Below, in pieces: positions 27,361-35,329 of a stretch of DNA of 64,000 bases. Every line of letters begins with the position of its first letter. Position 1 is the first letter of the stretch. Source of the DNA: Acidobacteriota bacterium (GTDB lineage: Bacteria; Acidobacteriota; Blastocatellia; RBC074); the NCBI GenBank assembly GCA_018269055.1, contig JAFDVI010000028.1, forward strand, positions 62,001 through 126,000, written 5' to 3'. The notes beneath the pieces are model-generated. The model ran no database searches and was not told where the DNA came from. It worked only from the letters and a program-made list of their open reading frames with translations. The translations under genes and the position numbers were made by a program.

Positions 27361-27942
27361 ATGCTGATGCAAACTAAAAAATCTACTCCATTGCGGAAAC
27401 TTCATTCGATACACAGTTTACTGGTCGGACGGGAATTTTTGGGCGAAATCGAAACGGGCAAGGCCAAACAGCGGTTCGCATATTCGCCAGCATCAGTTTC
27501 CCTGGCTGACGGCAAAATCGAATTAACCGGCAATTTCACGGTAAAATCGGCGGGGCAATCGCACAAGGTGGAAGCGGTTAAGGCGACCCTGTTGGCGACG
27601 CAAGGCAACATTCAATCGCCGCCTCCCATTCCCGACGGAGCGTCAGCTTCGATGCTTGGCGTAATTCAGTCTGTTGACAAACCCGCGACAGATGCAACCG
27701 GGTCGCGCGCTTCTATCAGCGTGATGTATTTCAAATTGTCTGCTCTGAATGGCGCGAAACTGGGAGTACCATTTGATCTGAGCAGTTTGCAACTCAACAC
27801 CCGCCTGAATCCACAGGATGAGACCGCACGAGCATTGCAATTCTGGTTTTCGGCTGCTGTACAGGCAGTGATGGGCGAAAGTCGGGACGGCAAATTAGCG
27901 ACGGAATCCCTAAGCAGGATCAATCAACTTTTGAAAGCCTGA
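27361..27942 (+). CDS. Conserved-looking protein paired with the GMC oxidoreductase, unknown function
   Basis: A 193-residue protein of unrecognised family with no signal peptide or membrane helix. It begins with a basic stretch (MLMQTKKSTPLRKLHSIHSL), then beta-rich segments (FAYSPASVSLADGKIELTGNFTV) and a C-terminal helix (ALQFWFSAAVQAVMG, SLSRINQLLKA). The usual small partner of this GMC branch (gluconate 2-dehydrogenase subunit 3) is a secreted Tat/Sec protein; this gene does not obviously match it. AAGGAG lies 9 nt before the ATG, and the gap to the oxidoreductase is 14 bp, so the two are almost certainly co-transcribed. Confidence 0.75.
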   Translation: MLMQTKKSTPLRKLHSIHSLLVGREFLGEIETGKAKQRFAYSPASVSLADGKIELTGNFTVKSAGQSHKVEAVKATLLATQGNIQSPPPIPDGASASMLGVIQSVDKPATDATGSRASISVMYFKLSALNGAKLGVPFDLSSLQLNTRLNPQDETARALQFWFSAAVQAVMGESRDGKLATESLSRINQLLKA

Positions 27943-28146
27943 CCCGTCATCAAAAATGAACTATTCTGGCTCTATGGTCGTTTGAAGGCTCAGTTTTCAA
28001 CCCCCCCAAAGTTCACAATACGTTGAAGTTTTCCGATTCAAAAGCGCAAGGTGCAGTGGTTTTTGCGTTCTACGTTCGCTGTCCGAAGGCTTTCTTGCAA
28101 TTTGACCGGATCGAAGATTAGTATTCCGATGAGAGGTGAGGCTGGA

Positions 28147-29931
28147 ATGAAAACTTGTCCAAAGTGTCAACAACAATATCCAAACGGGTTTCAGTACTGT
28201 CCAAATGACACTGAACTCCTGATAACAGAAGAACCAATTCGACGTACAACTCCATTGACATCTGCGCCCGCCAGCAATAGAGCTGAAAGCGCTGAGGTTG
28301 TGCCAATTTCGGCGCCGCAAGCCAGAGAAACTGAGCCAATTGCGCCACCGGTCATCACGCGAAAAGAAATTGAAGCGGTAAATTTGAATGAAACGGTGTC
28401 ACCGCAGGTTCGCAAGCCGGAGCCGGTTCGTCCGGTACAACCGCCAACTCCGCCGCAACCGCCAAAAGAAGTGCCGAAACCTATAGCGGCACAATCGGTT
28501 ACAACCCCAAAACCAACTTCCGCTCCGCAAAAATCTGCAGCCGCGAATAGTGCTTCGCCCGTTGGAGGAGCCAATGCGTTCAGTCTTTCAATCCCACAAC
28601 AACCAGGATTGATCGAGAGTCTTTTAGCGAACCTGAAAAACATCGGGCAAATTCTGAGCAAAGGCGATTACAAGGCTGGCGTCGGTTCCAACTTCCTGTT
28701 GCCTGAAGAATCCTTCACTACACGCATTGGGCGCGAAGTCGGCAGTGCAGTGACGGATTTTCGCCAGAATCCAAAACAATTTGTGGTGGATCTGGCTCGC
28801 GGCGAAGGTTCTAACCAACAACGCCGGAATTCATTGCTTGCCGGTTCGGAATTGGCGTTGGCCGGATACACGACGATTTTCTTTTTGGTCTTGCTGCTTT
28901 TTACGCTTGGAAAATCAAATGGCTTATTGGTGAACCTGGCCTTAATTGGTGGGGCCTTGTACCTGGTGGCATTCTTTACTGCCAGAAGTATTTTTCTGCG
29001 TCAGTTGATTGGGCGTATCAATAACAAACTCGCCGGAGCCAAAATCGGGTTTGAGTTTTTGAACTGGGTTCCGATCATTATTCTGTTCGTGTTTGTGGGC
29101 TTGGCGCGCAACTACAATCTGTATTGCCTATTCTTCCCGAAGAAATGTGTTCCGATAGAAGAAACGCCCGAACAGGTGATTGAAGACGTGGCAATGGTGG
29201 ATGCCAACAAGCTTGATTTGAAGCTGAAGGAATCGGCTAAAGCGAAAGAAAAACTGTTGGGTGGCAGCAAATCTCAACCGAAGCAGGCATCTGGCGGCGG
29301 CGGCGGCGGACGCAACGAACCGACTCCACCCAGCCAGGGGAGACCGCCTCAAATGGCTCTGACGCCGCAAATTATTATGCCCAGTCCTGAGCCACCCAAG
29401 ATCAAAGATCCCTCCCTAGTGGTTCCCGTGACTTTATATGGCGATCCCAAGATGATGCCTCCGATGAAGGGGCCCATTGGTGATCCTGAAGGAGTTCCTG
29501 CTCCACCTTCGAGCGGTCCAGGTTCCGGCGCCGGAATTGGTCGCGGGAGTGGAACCGGTGTTGGTAGCGGCGGTGGCGGTGGTTTAGGCCCTGGCAATGG
29601 AGGAAACGCTGGTGGCGGCAATATGGCGCTGGGCGGTGGCAGAAGCGTTGAGCCAATGTCCGCAAGCTTGCGTCCGACAATCATTTATCGCGAGCGCGCT
29701 AAATATACCGAAGAAGCCCGCGCAAATAAGATTCAGGGAACGGTGGTCTTGAGCGTGGTGTATACCTTTGATGGTCGTATCTCGGACATACGCGTCGTAC
29801 GTGGATTGCCCGATGGATTGACCGAAAGCGCAATTGAAGCGGCGAAGAAAATTCGCTTCCAACCCGCTGTGAAAGCAGGTCAACCTGTCAGCGTGCGCGG
29901 AAATATTGAATTTAACTTCACGCTTTACTAA
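28147..29931 (+). CDS. Atypical TonB-family protein: zinc ribbon, membrane helices, Gly/Pro linker, TonB C-domain
   Basis: A 594-residue protein. Residues 1-20 look like a zinc-ribbon knuckle (CPKCQQQYPNGFQYCPND) with only three Cys. A long Pro/Ala/Thr-rich stretch follows. About three hydrophobic helices lie at 236-256, 260-280 and 307-325. After a second Gly/Pro-rich linker, the last ~90 residues are a TonB C-terminal domain (AKYTEEARANKIQGTVVLSV, GRISDIRVVRGLPDGLTESA, IRFQPAVKAGQPV). TonB normally has one N-terminal helix; here the helices are central and the N-terminus would be cytoplasmic with the knuckle. It could energise the Oar-like receptors. The start at 28147 has GAGG upstream and gives the zinc knuckle at the N-terminus. 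Confidence 0.85.
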   Translation: MKTCPKCQQQYPNGFQYCPNDTELLITEEPIRRTTPLTSAPASNRAESAEVVPISAPQARETEPIAPPVITRKEIEAVNLNETVSPQVRKPEPVRPVQPPTPPQPPKEVPKPIAAQSVTTPKPTSAPQKSAAANSASPVGGANAFSLSIPQQPGLIESLLANLKNIGQILSKGDYKAGVGSNFLLPEESFTTRIGREVGSAVTDFRQNPKQFVVDLARGEGSNQQRRNSLLAGSELALAGYTTIFFLVLLLFTLGKSNGLLVNLALIGGALYLVAFFTARSIFLRQLIGRINNKLAGAKIGFEFLNWVPIIILFVFVGLARNYNLYCLFFPKKCVPIEETPEQVIEDVAMVDANKLDLKLKESAKAKEKLLGGSKSQPKQASGGGGGGRNEPTPPSQGRPPQMALTPQIIMPSPEPPKIKDPSLVVPVTLYGDPKMMPPMKGPIGDPEGVPAPPSSGPGSGAGIGRGSGTGVGSGGGGGLGPGNGGNAGGGNMALGGGRSVEPMSASLRPTIIYRERAKYTEEARANKIQGTVVLSVVYTFDGRISDIRVVRGLPDGLTESAIEAAKKIRFQPAVKAGQPVSVRGNIEFNFTLY

Positions 29932-30258
29932 TCCAAATCTCAATTTGGTATACGGCAGAGGCCGGAGAATGTTGGAAAGACATTCTCCGGCCTCGTTGTT
30001 TTTACACGCTGAACCTTTCGGATTTTTCGGTTGTTCTGACCGAAAGGTGTGCATCCTGTGTTTTCGCCGAATACAGCCCAAGTGAATTTGCAGACTTCAA
30101 GTCAAGTCATGAGCGGAAGCGATTCTGTTACGAAATGACCCTAACTGCTGAATTATTGGGAGTTATAGGATTACCGGGTGAATAGGAATGGTAATTGCCC
30201 AATCCTTGCCGAAAGCGGATTTATCAAATTATCGAGAAGCAGACAGGAGGGAAAGAGC
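29932..30258 (+). other. Intergenic region between TonB-family and bacterioferritin genes
   Basis: 327 bp. It contains the terminator at 29958-30005 and then about 250 bp in which no promoter boxes stand out. GGAGG lies just before the bacterioferritin ATG. Confidence 0.5.
29958..30005 (+). terminator. Intrinsic terminator after the TonB-family gene
   Basis: A perfect 15-bp stem (29958-29972 with 29980-29994, arms GAGGCCGGAGAATGT and its complement) with a 7-nt loop, followed by GTTGTTTTT. Confidence 0.9.
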
Positions 30259-30819
30259 ATGAACCTTATCAAGAATCTGACGCAGATTCGTCAAAATGCG
30301 CGGCGAAAAATTGAAAATGGCGCAATTACGCCAGATTACAAAATCAACCCGGAAGAGGCCGTCAGTGTTTTGAACGAAGCATTGGCAACGGAACTGGTTT
30401 GCGTTTTGCGCTACCGGTTTCATTACTTTATGGCGACGGGAATTCATTCCGCCTCGGTGGCAAAGGAGTTTCTGGAACACGCAACCGAGGAACAGGAGCA
30501 TGCTGATCGCATTGCTCAACGCATCAAACAGCTTGGCGGTAAACCGGAAATGAATCCGGCGGTAATTTCCAAAAATAGTCACAGTGAATATGTCGAAGGC
30601 GCCACATTAACCGAAATGCTCAAAGAAGACTTGATTGCCGAACGGATCGCCATCGAATCGTACCGGGAAATGATCAACTACTTTGGGGACAAGGATCCGA
30701 CTTCTCGCCGATTGATGGAAGAAATTCTGGCGGTGGAAGAAGAGCATGCGGATGAGTTGGCGGATTTGCTTTTTGCCGTGAATCCGGAAGGTGAGAGGAA
30801 AGCAGTTGCGGCTTCCTAA
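30259..30819 (+). CDS. Bacterioferritin-like ferritin-fold protein
   Basis: A 186-residue four-helix-bundle protein with the di-iron ligand pattern: Glu in EALATELVCVLRYRFHY, the E-x2-H set in EHATEEQEHADRI, Glu in LIAERIAIESYREM, and a second E-x2-H in ILAVEEEHADEL. This is the ferroxidase set of bacterioferritin-type proteins. There is no clear haem-binding Met at the usual place, so a haem-free storage or protective role is possible. The start at 30259 has AGGAGG 10 nt upstream; the frame extends to 30178 without support. It is 17 bp upstream of the glycine-zipper gene and looks co-transcribed. Confidence 0.88.
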   Translation: MNLIKNLTQIRQNARRKIENGAITPDYKINPEEAVSVLNEALATELVCVLRYRFHYFMATGIHSASVAKEFLEHATEEQEHADRIAQRIKQLGGKPEMNPAVISKNSHSEYVEGATLTEMLKEDLIAERIAIESYREMINYFGDKDPTSRRLMEEILAVEEEHADELADLLFAVNPEGERKAVAAS

Positions 30820-30836
30820 AGCGAAAAGGAGGGACA

Positions 30837-32036
30837 ATGAGAAGAAAATTTATCATGTTAATGTCGTTGTTATTTTTGATCGCGACGGGACTGAATAACT
30901 TAGCCTCTGCGCAGTACAGAACACGATCAAACAGGGAAAGTCGGCTCAATCGGTTGACGGGAACCTATTCATTGAACGTGTCACGCAGTGACAACGTCGA
31001 GCGAGCCGTTGAAAACGTCACCCGACAATTGAATCGGGACGAAGCCGAACGCGTCAAAACCGCGCTTTTGCGCAGAATGTCGGCGCCGGAGCAACTTGCC
31101 ATCAGTCAAAGCGGGCGAATCGTGACGATCGTTTCGAATATCGCTCCGCAGGTTTCGATTGAGGCCAATGGACGGGGACAAACCGAAACGCGACCGAATG
31201 GGCGCACGGTCACCACGACTTCCACACTGGTTGGGAATTCACTGCAAATCAGTTCAACAGGAGATCGCGCAAACGATTTCCAAGTGGTGTTCACTCCGAT
31301 TAACAATGGACGCGCCCTGCGCGTGACAAAACGATTTTATAGCGATCGTCTTCCGCAACCGGTGGAAGTGCACAGCATCTACAACCGCACATCAGACTCA
31401 GTTCAATTCAACATTTACGACGGGAACCGACGATATGACGGGGTTGGCCGAGGCCGGGATACTTCTTACAACCGGGAGGCTGCCTACAATCGAAATGGCC
31501 AGTTTTTGATTTCGGATGGCGCATTGGTGACGGCCACGCTGAATGAAGATTTGACGACCCGGCGGACCAACGAAGGCGACCGGTTTTCCATGACGATTCG
31601 CTCTCCGGGCCAATACAGAGGCGCCGTGATCGAAGGCCATATTCTGGAATCGGATCGTTCGGGAAGAATCACCGGTCGTTCGGAACTGACGCTGGACTTT
31701 GATCGTCTGCGCGTCAATGGGCGCATGTATCAATTCGACGGCATTATTGAAACCGTGCGAACTCCCAACGGCGAGGACGTGAAAGTGAACAATGAAGGAA
31801 GCGTCAGGGAAGATGACAGCCAGACCGAACGCACCGTAACTCGTTCCGGCATCGGAGCCGCAATCGGAGCAATCATTGGCGGCATTACTGGCGGAGGAAA
31901 AGGCGCGGCCATCGGAGCGGCCATTGGAGCAGGTGCGGGAGCCGGAACGGTTCTCGTCCAGGGACGGGATGATCTTGATTTGGCCCGAGGAACCGAATTC
32001 ACCATCCGTGCAGGCGCACCTCGTCGAGGTTATTAA
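30837..32036 (+). CDS. Secreted glycine-zipper protein (paralogue of the 18281 gene)
   Basis: A 399-residue protein with a Sec signal (to about LASAQY). An N-terminal domain (LTGTYSLNVSRSDNVERAV, RMSAPEQLAISQSGRIVTIV, GRTVTTTSTLVGNSLQISS) looks like a repeat-type beta domain. The second half is homologous to the gene at 18281: ATLNEDLTTRRTNEGDRFS, AVIEGHILESDRSGRITGRS, and the zipper [28 protein letters not shown] precedes the ATG by 5 nt. It lies between bacterioferritin and OmpA genes in an apparent operon, which fits an envelope or stress role; the function is unknown. Confidence 0.8.
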   Translation: MRRKFIMLMSLLFLIATGLNNLASAQYRTRSNRESRLNRLTGTYSLNVSRSDNVERAVENVTRQLNRDEAERVKTALLRRMSAPEQLAISQSGRIVTIVSNIAPQVSIEANGRGQTETRPNGRTVTTTSTLVGNSLQISSTGDRANDFQVVFTPINNGRALRVTKRFYSDRLPQPVEVHSIYNRTSDSVQFNIYDGNRRYDGVGRGRDTSYNREAAYNRNGQFLISDGALVTATLNEDLTTRRTNEGDRFSMTIRSPGQYRGAVIEGHILESDRSGRITGRSELTLDFDRLRVNGRMYQFDGIIETVRTPNGEDVKVNNEGSVREDDSQTERTVTRSGIGAAIGAIIGGITGGGKGAAIGAAIGAGAGAGTVLVQGRDDLDLARGTEFTIRAGAPRRGY

Positions 32037-32093
32037 AACAAAAAACCTGGCCGTAAATGACTTATGCAATGAATGAAGGGGGAGGAATTTTTT

Positions 32094-33695
32094 ATGAAGT
32101 TCAAACGCATTTTGCGAATACCAACTGCCGCTTTGTTGATGACATTGTGGGTGTCAATGCAAGGTTTGGCGCAACAACAATCTGTCAACGACCTGATTAA
32201 ATCTGTGGACGCTCCGGTGACGGATGGCAATTCGGCGCTGGCGATTAGCTATCCGGAAGGGCCGACAATCAGCGTAAGGTTCAGAGGAACAAACCGACTG
32301 CCGACTGCGCAGGGGGAAGCCAAAGTCGAACGCAAACGAGGGATGACGGAAATCGAAATCAATTTGGATGAGATGAAGCCCGCTTCGTTTTTTGGCGGCG
32401 ATTATGCAACGTATGTCTTGTGGACTGTTTCACCCGAAGGCCATGTGAACAACGTTGGTGAGTTTATCCTGCGCGGAGACCATAGCAAGCTGCATGTTTC
32501 CACTCCGCAACAGACTTTTGCGATGTTCGTGACGGCGGAACCACACTTTATGACCAGTTCGCCCAGCCGGTTCGTCGTATTGGAAACAACACAGCCGAAA
32601 AATAATCTCACCGGCCAAATGCTGAGCGTTTCAACCATCAAATATCGAGGATTCCAAGGCATCTACAATCACAGCCAGGAAACACTGGTTGCCGATCACG
32701 AAGTGGACTGGGAAGTTCGTTCGGATGTTCGCCAGGCGATGGTTTCTGTAAAGTTGGCTGAACGTGCCGGCGCAAAGGAATACGCTTCAGCGGAACTGGC
32801 AAAGGCGCGGGAATCCCTGGACAAAACGATGGAAGCCAGTGAAGCCAACATTGATCCGAAACAGTTGATGGTGTTGGGACATGAGACCGTACGGTTGGCG
32901 GTGCAGGCGCAGAAACTTGCCGAAGAGCGATCATTCCAGGCGGCGCTCGATCGTGAGCGGCAAACCCGCGCGGATGAAATTTCTTCGCTGAGGACTTCCA
33001 TTGGCAAGGCGGAATCCGAAGCAGATCGCGCGAAATACCTGGCCCAGCAAAAGGCGCTGGAAGCGGAAATGGAACGCGCGGCTCGTCAGAACGCAATCGC
33101 TTTGGCCAACGAAGCCGCAAAAAAAGCCGCCGAAGAAGCCCGGTTGCGCCAGGAAGCGGAATCAAAAGCCAATGAACTGTCGAAAGAGAAATTTGCCGCG
33201 GAATTGAAAGCGGGCGCTGCTCAACAGGAAGCCGAACGCGCCAAACAGGAACGCGATCAGGCACGCGCCCGGTTGCAATCCGCGTTAGGCGCGATTGTCG
33301 AAACACGTGAAACCGCGCGTGGGTTGATCGTCAGTTTGCCGGATATTTTGTTCGACGTGGACAAAGCGACGCTGAAACCGCAGGCGCGCGAGGTGTTGAG
33401 TAAAATCTGCGGCATTTTGCAGGTTGCCGGTGATTACAATCTGACGATGGAAGGTCATACGGACAGCACAGGTTCGGACGAATACAACCAGCAACTTTCA
33501 GAGCATCGCGCACGAAGTGTTTATGATTATCTGTCCGGTTGTGGGTTGAGCGCGTCGCATTTGTCGAGCATTGGTTTTGGCGAAACCCAGCCAATCGCGT
33601 CGAACGACACTGCCGAAGGTCGTCAGAAAAATCGCCGCGTCGAGATCGTCATTCAGGATCGCAACGACGTGACCACACAGCAAAGTAAACGATAA
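32094..33695 (+). CDS. OmpA-family outer-membrane/peptidoglycan-binding protein with coiled coil
   Basis: A 533-residue protein with a signal peptide (MKFKRILRIPTAALLMTLWV...). Residues about 60-220 form a beta-rich domain. About 240-405 is a long Ala/Glu/Lys/Arg coiled coil (DRERQTRADEISSLRTS, AQQEAERAKQERDQARARL). The C-terminus is an OmpA domain: LPDILFDVDKATLKPQARE, MEGHTDSTGSDEYNQQLSEH, RARSVYDYL, SIGFGETQPIASN and RRVEIVI, including the peptidoglycan-contacting Asp and Arg positions. It probably tethers the outer membrane to the wall. The start at 32094 has GGGGGAGG 7-8 nt upstream; a start at 32073 would translate through this ribosome-binding site. Confidence 0.9.
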   Translation: MKFKRILRIPTAALLMTLWVSMQGLAQQQSVNDLIKSVDAPVTDGNSALAISYPEGPTISVRFRGTNRLPTAQGEAKVERKRGMTEIEINLDEMKPASFFGGDYATYVLWTVSPEGHVNNVGEFILRGDHSKLHVSTPQQTFAMFVTAEPHFMTSSPSRFVVLETTQPKNNLTGQMLSVSTIKYRGFQGIYNHSQETLVADHEVDWEVRSDVRQAMVSVKLAERAGAKEYASAELAKARESLDKTMEASEANIDPKQLMVLGHETVRLAVQAQKLAEERSFQAALDRERQTRADEISSLRTSIGKAESEADRAKYLAQQKALEAEMERAARQNAIALANEAAKKAAEEARLRQEAESKANELSKEKFAAELKAGAAQQEAERAKQERDQARARLQSALGAIVETRETARGLIVSLPDILFDVDKATLKPQAREVLSKICGILQVAGDYNLTMEGHTDSTGSDEYNQQLSEHRARSVYDYLSGCGLSASHLSSIGFGETQPIASNDTAEGRQKNRRVEIVIQDRNDVTTQQSKR

Positions 33696-33743
33696 CTTTA
33701 CGTTTTAAGCCACAGGTGGATGGGAGAAGGGAATGGAGCGGTC

Positions 33744-33816
33744 ACAAATTCTGCCGTTGGGCCGGCAGCCAAGAGAGTTCTTTTGGTTGTTGGTTCGGCG
33801 GCAGAATTTGTTTTTT
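33744..33816 (+). terminator. Intrinsic terminator after the OmpA-family gene
   Basis: ACAAATTCTGCCG (33744-33756) pairs with CGGCAGAATTTGT (33799-33811), followed by six T (33811-33816). The 42-nt loop contains its own short hairpin. Confidence 0.75.
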
Positions 33817-33884
33817 GCCGCCGTTTGAAAGGCTCGCCTCTGCCATAGCCAAACATTATCGTTTTGCGTAAAGTGCGCCCCACC

Positions 33885-35174
33885 ATGACTTCCCCAACTG
33901 TTTCGACCAATTCCCAACCGACCCGCGCACGGATCACGGTTCTTTGGCTGATTTTTTCATTGGCCGTCATTACCTACCTCGACCGGTTGTGCATTTCGGC
34001 GGCAATGCCCAGCATCACTGCCGACTTCAATCTTTCCCTGACCCAAAAAGGAATGGTCTTCAGTGCATTCACGCTGGCGTATGCCGCGTTCGAGATTCCC
34101 GGTGGTTGGTTGGGAGATCGCTATGGCGCACGGTTGGCGCTGACACGCGTTGTGATGTGGTGGTCGGCATTTACAGCTTTGACCGGAGCCGCCATCGGTT
34201 ATCGCTCGCTGCTGGTCATCCGGTTTCTGTTTGGCGCGGGCGAAGCAGGCGCGTTTCCGAACATTGCCAAAGCAGTTTCGCGCTGGTTCCCGACTTCAGA
34301 ACAGGGGCGCGCTTTAAGCGCTTCCTTCGTGGGGCTTTCGGTCGGTTCGGCGATGACAGCGCCGATTGTTTTGACTTTGTTGGATCATCAAAGCTGGCGT
34401 TGGACCTTTGTCGAATTTGGTGTGATCGGTTCGCTATGGTGCCTGGTGTGGAATCGCTGGTTTCGCGATTTGCCGGAAAATCATCCTTCGGTGAATCAGG
34501 CCGAACTGAAATTGATTCGATCCGACTCTGCCCAAACTGCAATGGATCATTCGCATTCCATTCCCTGGATGACCTTGCTGAAAAGCAAAAACTTGATTTT
34601 CATCGGGTTGATGTATTTCGCTTACGCATACGGATTGTATTTTTACATCACCTGGTTGCCGACGTATTTGCTGGAAGCGCGCGGATTTTCAGTCAACTCA
34701 ACCAAATTGTTTGCTTCGCTGCCGTGGATTGTTAGTGCGTTGGCCAACGGGGCAGGCGGATGGCTAACGGATCGCATCGCGCGCACAGGAAGTTTGAAGT
34801 GGGCGCGTTGCGGGGTGGGAGCAATCGGCTACAGCGGCAGCGCCGTCGTTTTGATCGCCGTAGCGCAAGTCAAAAATAATCTCGCGGCGGCGCTGTTACT
34901 GGCGCTGGCTTTCGGACTGCAAACCATGACGGTCAGCGCCGCGTGGTCAGTGTGTTTGGACGTTGGGCGGCGCTACGCCGGAGTAGTCACAGGCTTTATG
35001 AATTTCGTCGGTAATCTGGGCGGCACGGTTGCGCCGCTGGTGTTTGGTTATGTCGTGAAGCATTTCGGTTCGTGGTCGCTGCCGTTTTACATCATGGCCG
35101 GAGTCTTCATTCTGGGAGTGCCGATGTGGTTGCTGATTGATCCCCATCGGCTGGTGATGAAAGAAGAGACTTAG
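33885..35174 (+). CDS. MFS transporter, anion:cation symporter (ACS)-like
   Basis: A 429-residue, 12-helix major facilitator. Features of the ACS branch (hexuronate, tartrate, glucarate and similar organic anions): YLDRLCISAAMPSI in helix 1, SAFTLAYAAFEIPGGWLGDRYG with the motif A loop, RFLFGAGEAGAFPNIAKAVSRWFP, and a C-half with WLPTYLLEARGFS and NFVGNLGGTVAPLVFG. The substrate cannot be fixed from sequence. The ATG at 33885 follows a weak upstream region; an alternative TTG at 33864 exists. It stands alone, after a terminator and 155 bp upstream of the subtilase gene. Confidence 0.88.
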   Translation: MTSPTVSTNSQPTRARITVLWLIFSLAVITYLDRLCISAAMPSITADFNLSLTQKGMVFSAFTLAYAAFEIPGGWLGDRYGARLALTRVVMWWSAFTALTGAAIGYRSLLVIRFLFGAGEAGAFPNIAKAVSRWFPTSEQGRALSASFVGLSVGSAMTAPIVLTLLDHQSWRWTFVEFGVIGSLWCLVWNRWFRDLPENHPSVNQAELKLIRSDSAQTAMDHSHSIPWMTLLKSKNLIFIGLMYFAYAYGLYFYITWLPTYLLEARGFSVNSTKLFASLPWIVSALANGAGGWLTDRIARTGSLKWARCGVGAIGYSGSAVVLIAVAQVKNNLAAALLLALAFGLQTMTVSAAWSVCLDVGRRYAGVVTGFMNFVGNLGGTVAPLVFGYVVKHFGSWSLPFYIMAGVFILGVPMWLLIDPHRLVMKEET

Positions 35175-35329
35175 ACCAGACAACTCGCAAAAATTCTCCT
35201 TCCTTTCCTTATTTCCGCACATTTTTCCGCTTACCCAAGTGGAGGAAAAAGAACGGTCGGTAGGCCCCTTTAGCGCCGAGTTGATGACGACAGTTCTTTT
35301 GCGACCTCAGTCAACCCAAGGAGAAACCT

